DNA of 64,000 nucleotides, taken from the NCBI GenBank assembly GCA_030760725.1, contig JASWHV010000013.1, positions 40,706,699-40,770,698 of the forward strand. Reading direction: 5' to 3'. A program made the translations under genes and the position numbers. Below the pieces are notes generated by a model. That model saw nothing but the letters and a program-made list of their open reading frames with translations, was not told where the DNA came from and made no database searches. Position 1 is the first letter of the stretch. Every line of letters starts with the position of its first letter. Below are positions 22,658 through 32,636 of this stretch, piece after piece. Source of the stretch: Neostapfia colusana. Taxonomy: Eukaryota > Streptophyta > Magnoliopsida > Poales > Poaceae.

Positions 22658-23768
22658 TGTCGGTACCCTCAATATGGGGTACCACCACGCACAGGGTAAA
22701 CTGCCTAAGGACCTCGCCCTTCTCCGCATGGAGAGCTCTGAAGGCGCCATGTGTCCAGCGGGGCCGGACATCCCTCTCCTCAGATGTAAGCTCCGGGCCC
22801 GCCACATGGCCAACTGAGCCGGACCTCTCCCCTCCGCGGGGAGAGCTCCGGAGGCTCCACGTGTCCAGCGGGGACGACCTCCCTCTCCTCAGAGGAGAGC
22901 TCCGGACCTGCCACGTGGCCAGCAGAGCCGGACCTCCCCCCTCCGCGGGGAGAGCTCCGAAGGCTCCACGTGTCCAGCGGGTCGGACCTCCCTCTCCTCA
23001 GAGGAGAGCTCCGGGTCCGCCACGTGGTCAGCAGAGCAGCGCTGCCTGCCCCTCCGCGGTCGGCAGCAGGAGTAAAGACGTGCCATACCTTGCCCGTACA
23101 AGGTATTCAATACCCACGCCTTCCCAAGGCGCGGAGACACAGAGCACGCCTCTGTCAGGTGCCGTTGCGCCCAGTCACATCGCAGTGAAGGCTGACGCGC
23201 CGGGGCAGAGGCTGTACGCCAATAAACACAGCGACAAGACATCCCCTGCCGCCCCTGCCATCATCAACCACTACGACTATCTGGCGGCATGGGCAGGGCG
23301 GCAGAATGAAGGCTCGAAAGCCCTCGCCAGAGACAGCTACCGGCGTAACTGCAGATACGGTAGATGGCAGGCAATCTCCCCGGGACCACCTGTCGGGTCC
23401 CGGGCCCACCTTGTAAGCCGCCCAAGCCTTGGACTATAAAAGGCTCGGGTAGCCAACGTTAGCAAGGGTTCGACTCTTTGCACACTTACGCTCCAGCATC
23501 CGAGCACTTAGGTCATCCTCAAGCTCAGGACTCCGGTTCTGAGCAACAAGCAATACAACGAGCACCTCTGCTCACCATGGACGTAGGGTATTACGCTCCG
23601 GCGGCCTGAACCACGTAAAAATCCCTATGTCAAGCTTCTCCCTCCATCGTCATTAACGCGTAAGCTCTCCGTGAGTGACTAGCCCCTCCGAAAAAGAACC
23701 TCCACAGGCTGCCCAGAGCAGGCCCGAGGGAAGTGTCGGCTACACACTTTGACAGCTACACTTCGACA
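22658..23768 (+). repeat. Tat LTR 1 (3' LTR of Tat-1, also 5' LTR of Tat-2), 1111 bp
   Basis: Starts TGTCGGTACC and ends CTTCGACA, directly followed by a primer-site-like sequence. It contains three subrepeats of about 112 bp with CACGTG at 22858, 22912, 22967 and 23021, and a TATA box (CTATAAAAGG; TATAAAAG at 23435-23442). It closely matches LTR 2 at 25419-26495 in layout. It is flanked on the left by Tat-1 internal sequence and on the right by a gag leader, so it is shared between two tandem copies. Confidence 0.88.
23435..23442 (+). promoter_or_regulatory. TATA box of Tat LTR 1
   Basis: TATAAAAG in GC-rich surroundings, conserved at 26193-26200 in LTR 2 (GGACTATAAAAGGCTCGGGTA in both). 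This marks the U3/R boundary region and + strand transcription. Confidence 0.75.
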
Positions 23769-25418
23769 TTTGGCGCGCCAGGAGGGGGGCTTTTCCCTCG
23801 CGCGACGAGATTACGCCGATGAAGATGACGAAGCTTCCTTTAGCGGCAAGCTCTCCTCGCCCACGTTCCTGACGAACGGTGACCAGCGAGGACTACGTCT
23901 CGACACACTCGGGACGGAGTGTGTCAGGGCAAGCTGGAAGTCAGCAGCCGACTCCGGCAAAATGGACCCCAGCAAGCCCAAGATCTGCTGCAGCGCCAAG
24001 TGTCTCCCATGGGAGCGCACTAGCTGCAGCACGAGCGCTTCTGCGCAATCCACCTGCTCGGGACGTGCCTCAGGCAGCGACCCAGCAGTGGATTCACGAC
24101 ATCGACCGTCTCGTCGTCGCCGCCGCCAATCCTCAGCTTCAGCGGGGACGACGTCCCAGTCAACCGGATCTGTCGCTGTCACGCACACCAGCGGTTGACG
24201 GGCAGACGGCAGACTCCCGCTCCACCAGGCTCCCATTGGCAGACCTGAGGTCGGAGCTGGAACGACGTCACCTGGGCGACGATGCCCGCGTGGCCATCGA
24301 GCGACAGCGAAACCAAGAGGCCGGCGACAGCATGTCAACCGTCTCGACCCAGCCTGGGCCGCAGACGTTCGCTACGCGATCTCTGCTCCAGGCATATGCC
24401 ACGCAGCATATGCCTCAGCCATATGCCCTGCAAATGGCGCCCCCGGGTTATAGCACACCTTTGCCCATGCCGGGGTACACGGTGCCAACAGCGGACCAAG
24501 CGCTCGCGGCACCGACACCTGCAGCAACGGGAGCAGGGTGTGCAGCTTTGGCGCTGCACCTTCGCTTCACAAAGTGGCTGCGCAAGTTCCGGCCACACCT
24601 GCCAGAGAAGTATGACGTTAGCGTCAACCCGGCGGAGTTCCTCCAGATCTACTCCACCGCCATCCTTGCTGCAGGAGGGGATGAGGCCGTCATGGCCAAC
24701 TACTTCCCCGTCACCTTGACCAGCCCAGCACGGTCTTGGCTCATGAATCTCCCCCAGGGTTCCATAACCTCCTGGGGAGAGCTCTGCCGGCAGTTTACTG
24801 TGAACTTTGGCAGCTCCTACACCCGGCCTGGCACGGAGCTCGACCTCCATGCCATCCAACAACAACCTGGAGAGTCGCTGCGCTCCTTCATCCAGCGGTT
24901 CTCCCAGGTACGGGACACCACCCCCCATATCCAAAATGCTTCTGTGGTGGTGGCGTTCTAACAGGGTGTAAGGGACAGAAGATGCTCAAGAAGCTCGCGA
25001 CCAGAGAAGTGCGCGACGTCTCGGAGCTCTTCAGCCTGGCGGACAAGTGCGCCAGGGGCGCAGAAGGGCGCAACCGGCACTCACAGCCAGCCTCCGAGGC
25101 CGGAGGACAGCCCGGATCTGACGCTGCTTCCCATGGAAGCAGCAAGAAGATCAAGAACAAGGGCGGTGGCAGGATGAAGCCACCGACCGCAGCTCCCATT
25201 GCTGCAGCAGCAGCACCCAGTGGAGCTTGGGGGCCACACCCCAACAAGAGGCCGCGACAGTCACCAGACCCAGACGGTGACCACGGCGAGCCATGCCCCG
25301 TGCACAACACCAGTAGCCACACTGCTGCTGAGTGCCGGGAAATCCAGAAGCTCGCGGAGCGCTTCTGCAAGGGGAAGCAACAGCGTGCGGACGCCCGTCC
25401 CTTCCATCAGAGGGAGGG
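23769..25418 (+). pseudogene. gag: Tat-2 leader and truncated gag
   Basis: Begins with a primer-site-like TGGCGCGCCAGG at 23771; I do not assign the tRNA. The gag frame runs from about 23879 to 24961. It includes the retrotransposon gag core (for example FLQIYSTAILAAGGDEAVMA and ARSWLMNLP, then SFIQRFSQVRD). A CAA-to-TAA stop at 24959 and a 1-bp loss near 24976 are followed by the continuing frame to 25418, with a zinc-knuckle-like CPVHNTSSHTAAEC. The frame then runs straight into LTR 2, so protease and pol are deleted. This internally deleted copy could only be non-autonomous. Confidence 0.85.
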
Positions 25419-26495
25419 TGTCGGTACCCTCAATACCGGGTACCCCCACGGACAGGGTGAAACCGCCTAAGGACTTCGCCCCCTCCGCAGGGGCGACCTC
25501 CGAAGGCACCACGTGTCCGGCAGGGCCGGAGCTCTCCTCTCCTCAGAGGATAGCTCCGGGCCTGCCACGTGGCCCAGAAGGCCGGACCTCGCCCCCTCCG
25601 CCAGGGCGAGCTCCGAAGGAGCCACGTGTCCAGTAGGGCCAGAGCTTCCCTCCCCTCGGAGGATAGATCCGGGCCTGCCACGTGGCCTAGAAGGCCAGAC
25701 CTCGCCCCCTCCGAGGGGGTGAGCTCTGAAGGCTCCATGTGTCCGGCGGGGCCAGAGCTCCTCCTCTCCTCAGAGGAGAGCTTCGGGCCCGACACGTGGC
25801 CAGCAGAGCAGCGCTGCCTGCCCGGCGCGGTTGGCAGCGGGGGTAAAGGCGCGTCATGCCTTTACCGAACAAAGTATTCAAGACCCGCGCCTTCCCAAGG
25901 CGAAGGGGCGCGACGCATGCCTGTAAGGAGGCGCTATGACCAGTCACAGTCAAGACAGGCGTACAGAGTCTGAAGCTGCAGACCATTGAAGGAAGCGACA
26001 AGACATGGACAGGACGTGCCCTGCCGCCCCTGCTATCGCCAACGACTATACGCTACACCAAGCCTGCGGCATGGGCAGGGCGGAAGGACGAGGACCTCGA
26101 TGCCAGCGCCAAGACATAGCTGGTAGGAAATCGCCCCGGGGCCACCTGTCGGGTCCTCGGGGCCCACCTTGTAAGCCACCCAAGCCATGGACTATAAAAG
26201 GCTCGGGTAGGCAACGTTACAAGGGGTTCGAACTCTGTTGACTCGCCTCTTACACACCCTCAAGCTCAGGACTCCGGTTCTGAGCAGCAAGCAATACAGC
26301 GAGCATCTCTGCTCACCGTGGACATAGGGTTTTACGCTCGGGCGGCCTGAACCACGTAAAACTCCCCGTGTCAAGCTTTTCCCTCAATCGTCCCTAACGC
26401 GTAAGCTCTCCGCGAGTGACTAGCCCCTCCGAAAAAGAACCTCTGCGGGCTGCCCAGTGCAGGCCCAGGGGAAGTGTTGGCTACACACTTCGACA
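25419..26495 (+). repeat. Tat LTR 2 (shared by Tat-2 and Tat-3), 1077 bp
   Basis: Same TGTCGGTACC start and CTTCGACA end as LTR 1. CACGTG occurs at 25510, 25566, 25623, 25679 and 25793. TATA box at 26193-26200. It is preceded not by the usual Tat polypurine tract but by gag sequence ending AGAGGGAGGG, and followed by another primer-site-like TGGTGCGCCAGATAGGGG at 26498. Confidence 0.88.
26193..26200 (+). promoter_or_regulatory. TATA box of Tat LTR 2
   Basis: TATAAAAG, in the same context as 23435-23442 of LTR 1. Confidence 0.75.
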
Positions 26496-26945
26496 TTTGG
26501 TGCGCCAGATAGGGGGTTTTTCCCTTGCGCGACGAGCTTACGCCGACGAAGATGACGAAGCTTCCTTCAGCGGCAAGCTCTCCTCGCCCACATTCTCGAC
26601 GAACGGAGACCAGCGAGGACTACGTCTTGACACACTCAGCACCGAGTGTGTCGGTGCGAGCTGGAAGCCAGCAGCCGACTCTGGCAACACGAACTCCATC
26701 AACCTCATGGTCTACCGCGGCGCAAAGTGCCGCTTAAGCAAGCGCGCTAGCCGCCGCAGAAGCGCTCCTGGACAATCCGCCTGCTGAGGACGCCCTCCAG
26801 GGGGCCACCCAGCAGTGGATCCGCGACGTCAACAACCTCGACACTGCTGCCGTCAATCCTATGCTCCAGATCGTGCGGTACCGGCAGACGCCATGGCGCC
26901 ACCGGTCCGTGCATGGGATCCCAAGACAGGCGCTCCGACGCTACC
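26496..26945 (+). pseudogene. Tat-3 leader and gag N-terminal remnant
   Basis: Parallel to 23769-24150 of Tat-2: primer-site-like sequence, then the same leader with GACGAAGCTTCCTT and the region encoding the start of gag. It is full of frame breaks. Similarity to gag fades at about 26880-26945, where it joins 3'UTR sequence, so almost all of gag and all of pol are deleted. Confidence 0.75.
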
Positions 26946-27429
26946 CTAGTAAGTTCACCATGCTTACTTAGGTGTTCATTTAAATTACGCATTAATTTAT
27001 GTGATCACCTCCCCACGCTCTAGACAGTGTACATCCATTGTACACTCGGTTCCTCTTTCCTGCTCTCATGCATAGTCGATATTTGCCATCCTGCCGAAGG
27101 CGGTAGTGCTTGGGGTACCTGCCAGAGGCCCGGGGGCCTTAAGGACCTCCCCCTGTAAGGGTACTATAACGCCAGTTGGTCTCCTCCAGGAAAAGACCTA
27201 CGCCAGACCGGGGGGTCAGGAGCCTTGCTTTGCCTGGTCCTGCACCGAAAGCATGCACACTCTGCCCCCCCCCCAGCGCTACGGTCTGAGTACTAGGGGG
27301 CCGGACGGTTACACCCTGACTAGGGCTGGGGACCAGACCTCCGGGACCAAGTGCACGGGATTACCCAAGCCCCGTATTCCGGCCCGGGACAGTAAGCCAA
27401 ATGAGACTAAGGGACAGGAAAGGGAGGGC
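26946..27429 (+). other. Tat-3 3'UTR segment
   Basis: Homologous to 3930-4400 of Tat-1 (shared stretches include CATTTAA-TTA-GCA-TAATTT and GGTACCTGCC). No gene. It leads into the 106-bp array exactly where Tat-1 has its G-box subrepeats. Confidence 0.7.
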
Positions 27430-28718
27430 CCCTGAGCAGCGCCGGACCTCACCCCCTCAGCAGGGGTGAGCTCCGAAGCCCGACCATGCGCCCTACACTG
27501 GGCTAACGTCCGATGCCGGATTACACCCCTATCGCAGGGGCGATCTCCAAAGCTGGTCGCCACCTCAAGAGGTGAACACCGAAGCCGGACCATGCACCCT
27601 ACACTGGGCTAAGGTCCGATGCCGGACGACACCCCTATCGCAGGGGCGATCTCCGAAGCTGGTCACCAACCCCAGGGGTGAACATCGAAGCCGGACCGTG
27701 CGCCCTACAATGGGCTAAGGTCCGATGCCGGACGACACCCCTATCGCAGGGGCGATCTCCGAAGCCGGTCGCCACCCCTAGGGGTGAACACCGAAGCTGG
27801 ACCGTGCGCCCTACACTGTGCTAAGGTCCGATGCCGGACGACATCCCTATTGCAGGGGCGATCTCCGAAGCCAGACGCTACCCCCAGGGGTGAACACCGA
27901 AGCCGGACCGTGCGCCCTACACTGGGCTAAGGTCCGATGCCGGACGACACCCCTATCGCAAGGGCGATCTCCGAAGCCGGTTGCCACCCCTAGGGGTGAA
28001 CACCGAAGCCGGACCGTGCGCCCTACATTGGGCTAAGGTCCGATGCCGGACGACACCCCTATCGTAGGGGCGATCTCCGAAGCCAGTCGCCACCCCTAGG
28101 GGTGAACACCGAAGCCGCACCGTGCGCCCTACACTGGGCTAAGCTCCGATGCCGGACGACACCCCTATCGCAGGGGCGATCTCCAAAGCCGGTCGCCACC
28201 CCCAGGGGTGAACATCGAAGCCGGACCGTGCGCCCTACACTGGGCTAAGGTCCGATGCCGGACGACACCCCTATCGCAGGGGCGATCTCCGAAGCCGGTC
28301 GCCACCCCCAGGGGTGAACACCGAAGCCGGACCGTGTGCCCTACACTGGGATAAGGTCCAATGCCGGACAACACCCCTATCACAGGGGCGATCTCCGAAG
28401 CCGGTCGCCACCCCTAGGGGTGAACAACGAAGCCGGACAGTGCGCTCTACACTGGGCTAAGGTCCGATACCGGACGACACCCCTATCGCAGGGGCGATCT
28501 CCGAAGCCGGTCGCCACCCCTAGGGGTGAACACCGAAGCCGGACCGTGTGCCCTACACTGGGCTAAGGTCCGATGCCGGACGACACCCCTATCGCAGGGG
28601 CGATCTCCGAAGCCGGTCGCCACCCGCAGGGGTGAACACCGAAGCCGGACCGTGTGCCCTACACTGGGCTAAGGTCCGATGCCGGACGACACCCCTATCG
28701 CAGGGGCGATCTCCGAAG
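27430..28718 (+). repeat. Satellite-like tandem array, 106-bp unit
   Basis: Eleven full units and a partial twelfth start at 27507, 27613, 27719, 27825, 27931, 28037, 28143, 28249, 28355, 28461, 28567 and 28673. The spacing is exactly 106 bp each time. A related partial unit lies at 27430-27506. Each unit carries GTCCG-ATGC-CGGAC, CCCCTATCGCAGGGG and CACCCC(T/C)AGGGGTG, all inverted repeats. 106 is not a multiple of three, so the apparent ORFs through it are not coding. The motif CGCAGGGGCGATCTCCGAAG resembles the G-box subrepeat of Tat-1, suggesting a common origin. The array is cut at 28718 by Tek-B. Confidence 0.95.
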
Positions 28719-31700
28719 TGTGGCGGACCGGGATCCGCTCATTCCAGGATCGCAGAGGGTGGTGCCGCGGGATGCGACACCCGACAGCACACGTCATAAG
28801 GACATATTATATTACATGGGAAAAACAAACTGGATGTACAAAGTAGTACATTTCTCAGTTACAAACTAGGGTCTTTATTACACAGCAGAAGTTTCTTTTG
28901 TACAACTCACGCCGCCTATCTAGCAAAAGTAGGTTGCCCCGCCCTAGGGCAACCCACACTAGTTGCACGTCTCAGCTCAGCGCGGCGTGTACGGATCCCA
29001 CTCAGCCGTGGTCCCCGACGGAGGGTAACCCTCGCCAGTGGACTCGTACTCCGAGTCCGTGGGTGGCTCCTCACCTGAAAAAACACTTAAGCAGCAACCG
29101 TGAGCACGAAGGCTCAGCAAGGCTTAACCGACTCACCTAAACATGAAACTCTACATGAGGTGTACAATGACATAGGATAGTGATATTGCAGCAAATGGAC
29201 ATACCTACAAGTTCATCCTTAGTTCAGCTTTTAGCAATAAGTTAACTGTTCAGGAAGCTGAAATTTAGTAAGCCATATTTGGTGGCAAACATGTAGCAAT
29301 ACAATCTTATATCATATCAGCAATATTGAATCAACATATTTCATACATTATTCTACGTCACGACTCAGTGACCAAGTGGTACTCTTCACCGCGAGGGACG
29401 GCGAATCGACTCGATATACACCTGCAGGGAAACCCAAAGAGCACGTCACGTATGCCCATCCGTGGAGCTGCACAGCACGCTCACTCGATGTCGTACGGGA
29501 CAACCTTTCACCAAACAGCCCAAACGTCGAACCGGTCACACCGAAACGAGCAGGAGGTTCCCCACACAGAGCATCTCTCTATGCCCGTTGGCAGATTTCC
29601 ACCTTTCTGCCCTCAACCTACACCTATAAATCGGTGTGCTATGCCTCGACGCCCGGAGGTTTAGGCTACATCGGTTTATTGGGGCCCATATATCCGATAT
29701 GCCTTCGGTACGTTCAAACTTGATCAGCGTGGGCCGCACATGGATCGGTCCTCAATCGACATGGACAGGGCTGCGCACACAAGACTTCCTCTTGTTGCGC
29801 CCTAGCCCCTGCCTAGTCTCATTTTCATTACTAAAGTGATCTCACATCACTCAACCAAACCCGTGTGTCCCAAGCCTATCCCGCGAGTAGGTTCCAACTA
29901 CTCGACTTGTACCGAAGTTCTATGAAACATTAAGCATAGCCTGTCTATGCGAGGTCTTACACACTACCCTCACTCTTATGGAAAATTTCTGGTCATGCAA
30001 GTGGGGTTCCATTCATCCTACACCTAATGCACATTCATACATCACCCTAGATATGTGAACAAAGTAAAACTTGATAAAAGAGTTAATGCAAACCGGGGCT
30101 TGCCTTGTTGCTGCTGGTCAGTAGTTAGCTCTTCTTCCGGAAGGAGGAAGTCCAGCACTTCCGGAGTCTCTTCTTCAGCGACTACACGTTTAATGAAATA
30201 CGACATGTAAATTTAAATGCAATGTGTAAACTTGAATACTTAACTACTAATAACTCTAGCTAGCCCGCCCCTTTGGTTGTGGAATTTTTATGGTGGCTTG
30301 GTAGGGTCCTAACCAGAGTCCTGACCAAGTTTCATTTGAAACAAAGTTCATCTGAACCTTGTACAAATAAAAGCCCATTTGGTCAATATTTGAGCCTCTA
30401 AATAATTCCAGGGGTTTTCATGGCTCCAACCATCACTTTCTGGAAACTAGAATTTAAGATGGTTCTAATGGAATTGGTTTCCTGTCATTTGAAGAATTCT
30501 ACTGAAAGTCGTGTCCTAATTAAGATTTAAGAAAATCTGAAAAATGTTTCTGTACATTTTTCTATTTTCTCAGGGCAGTTCTCTTAATCACCCAAATAGG
30601 GTAAATAAATTAACTTGCATGAGTCTGAAAATTTTACTGTGATTCAGGGATTTACAAATGAACCTCTCAGCCACATTTCAGAATTTTTCATAAAGTAGTT
30701 CTCCAGATAAAATTCCCAACAGTTTAAACTTTAGGGATTTAATTCTGGAAAACTATTCACTTTCATGAGCTGAATTTGGTATTGCTGGAAAGTACTCAGA
30801 ATTCTGAGTTCAGCAAAATTTGGTTCATCGAATTTGGAGTTTCCTAGCCAATGTTCTATTCATTTGAAGTTTGAACTAAAACTGGAAATTCCCAAAATGT
30901 TTAAATTCTGCGGGTGGGGCCCACTCCTCGAGCCGGCCCACTCAGAATGCGTCCACACCGCGGCCCACGGGGTTTTACCTGTGATGCCGCACCGAATCCG
31001 GCCCGCAAACCGATCCCCGCGTGAGATTAGAGGCTGACCGGTGGACCCGGCCCCCCTTCGTCTACCTCGTGCTCTCCCGCAGCTCCCGCGGCGGCGCTTC
31101 GCCGGAGCGCTCGCCGCCGGGCGTTTCACCATCCAACCTTCGATGAAACTTGCCGCCTGTGCCTAACTCGACTCGGAGAACACGCTGGTGCCCACACCGG
31201 AGCTCGGCAATGGCCGGAACTATGCCCGCGATGGTGACAGAGCTTCCCTCTACTCCGGCGACGTCGCCCGGGCTACTCGGGGCCTTATTCTTCCAACGGT
31301 TTTCTCCTACAGCTCCGCTGTGGCATGCTGAGCCCGAATATGAGCTCGGTTGGCCATGGAAATGGCCGGAACTAGGACCTCACCGTCGACCTAAGCCCGA
31401 TATTGGCTGTTGCTCAAAAAACTCGGATAACCGGAACCCTAGCCCATGATTCTTGCTGGTTTTCGATCCTAGGTGGTCGTGGCAGGGGTGTAGATCGTGT
31501 GTTCAGCTCGGTACGCCCGGTGATAAGCCAACACCCGTGAATTTTAGGATTTGGTGGAGCTCGGCCTTAAGAACACCGAAGCGTTCCCAGAAGAAATTCT
31601 CCCCCGATGGTGCATGAAATGCCGAAGGGTAAGGACAAGCAGAACCAGCACCTTGTGGCGGTCGTTTATTGTGTTGAGCGTCGGGCACGAGAGCGCCTGG

Positions 31701-32570
31701 GTTGCTCGGATGCCGGCGATCAGTGGGTGGTGAAACACCGAGTGTGTGGCCGGGTTTGTATGTGGTGGAACAGAGAGGATACGGGGGGGTTCACGCAGCC
31801 CAGCAGTGCAACTGCACGCTATGTAGCCGGCGCCCTCATCCCCCGAGCAGGAGGTGGCGCGGTGGCCGCATTGGGACGGGGTCGACCCCGTGCGGTGTCG
31901 CCCGTAGGGGTGTTCGACCGCGTGCCTGAGTCGGTTTGATCCCTGGGTGGGTGACCAGTGGGCCCTCTTCTCCCCTCTAATTCTTTCTCCCCCTTCTGCT
32001 GTAAATATCCCCAGCTACTAAACATTGAATGAGAAACTTAGCCCCCAAGTCTTGGTTTGAATATTAGTTCTTAAATTTAAACTTTGTTTGACTAAATTTG
32101 CTTCATGTTTGAACTGAAATTCAAATTCAGTTTTGAATACTTGCAAATTTAGCTCCCGACAAGATGAACTCCAATGGGGGTGAAAATTGGTGGGCTAACT
32201 CAGAAAAATGTGCTGAGTTTGAATATGAAGCTAACTTTTGAATTTGAGTGATCAAAGTTGCTGCAATTTGTTTTTACATTCAAATCGGCCTCTTTTTCAA
32301 ATACCTCCAAAAGTGCCTCAAAAAGTGTTGGATTTACATGAAACTTGGACTGAACCTTCCCAAGACTTTTTAAGTTCTAGGGGTGAGCTCAACCTCTCAT
32401 GTTCATGTGTAGAAATCCTACTTTGTGAAAGTCAAGGCTTTCCCCTTTACTCACTCTTTTGATGGAGGTTACTTGCTCTTCACAATATTTCCTAAGATAT
32501 CCACAACAAAAACTGTGGTGTTGTGAGGTGAAGAAAAGTTTTTGCAAGTCCCTTTTCTTGGACTTTTACA
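28719..32570 (-). repeat. 3' LTR of Tek-B (3852 bp), mosaic
   Basis: Both ends match the Tek-A and Tek-C LTRs (28719-30190 and about 31960-32570). The AT-rich block at about 30280-30640 instead resembles the Tek-D LTR (GTGGCTTGGT, CAAAGTTCAT, TTCTAATGGAATTGG), and the GC-rich block at 30915-31960 is distinct from all others. See the findings. Confidence 0.9.
28977..30181 (-). other. Putative split small ORF in Tek-B 3' LTR
   Basis: Segment 1 is 30181-30104 (78 bp), one codon shorter than in the other elements. It has an acceptor-like GTGTAG before it and CAAG|GCAAGC after it. Segment 2 is 29074-28977 (98 bp) after TTTTTTCAG, ending in TGA. The 3-bp difference keeps the frame. Confidence 0.55.
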
Positions 32571-32583
32571 TCCCTCCCCCCTT
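32571..32583 (-). other. Polypurine tract of Tek-B
   Basis: Minus strand AAGGGGGGAGGGA next to the TGTAAAAG LTR start. Confidence 0.9.
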
Positions 32584-32636
32584 AAAAGAATCTCGTCCCG
32601 AGATTACAAAAGAAGAGACGGCGATGTAACAGACAC

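Noticed and set aside
22475..23439. A 265-codon forward ORF at 22642-23439 and minus-strand ORFs across Tat LTR 1
   Set aside because: They read through the LTR, its G-box subrepeats and the TATA box. Repetitive GC-rich sequence gives long chance frames.
27507..28718. Overlapping ORFs of 70-83 codons through the 106-bp array, on both strands
   Set aside because: The 106-bp period is not divisible by three, so each unit shifts the frame. The ORFs are a by-product of GC-rich repeats.
27430..28718. CRISPR-like array
   Set aside because: The entire 106-bp unit repeats with no unique spacers, and it sits inside a plant retrotransposon.
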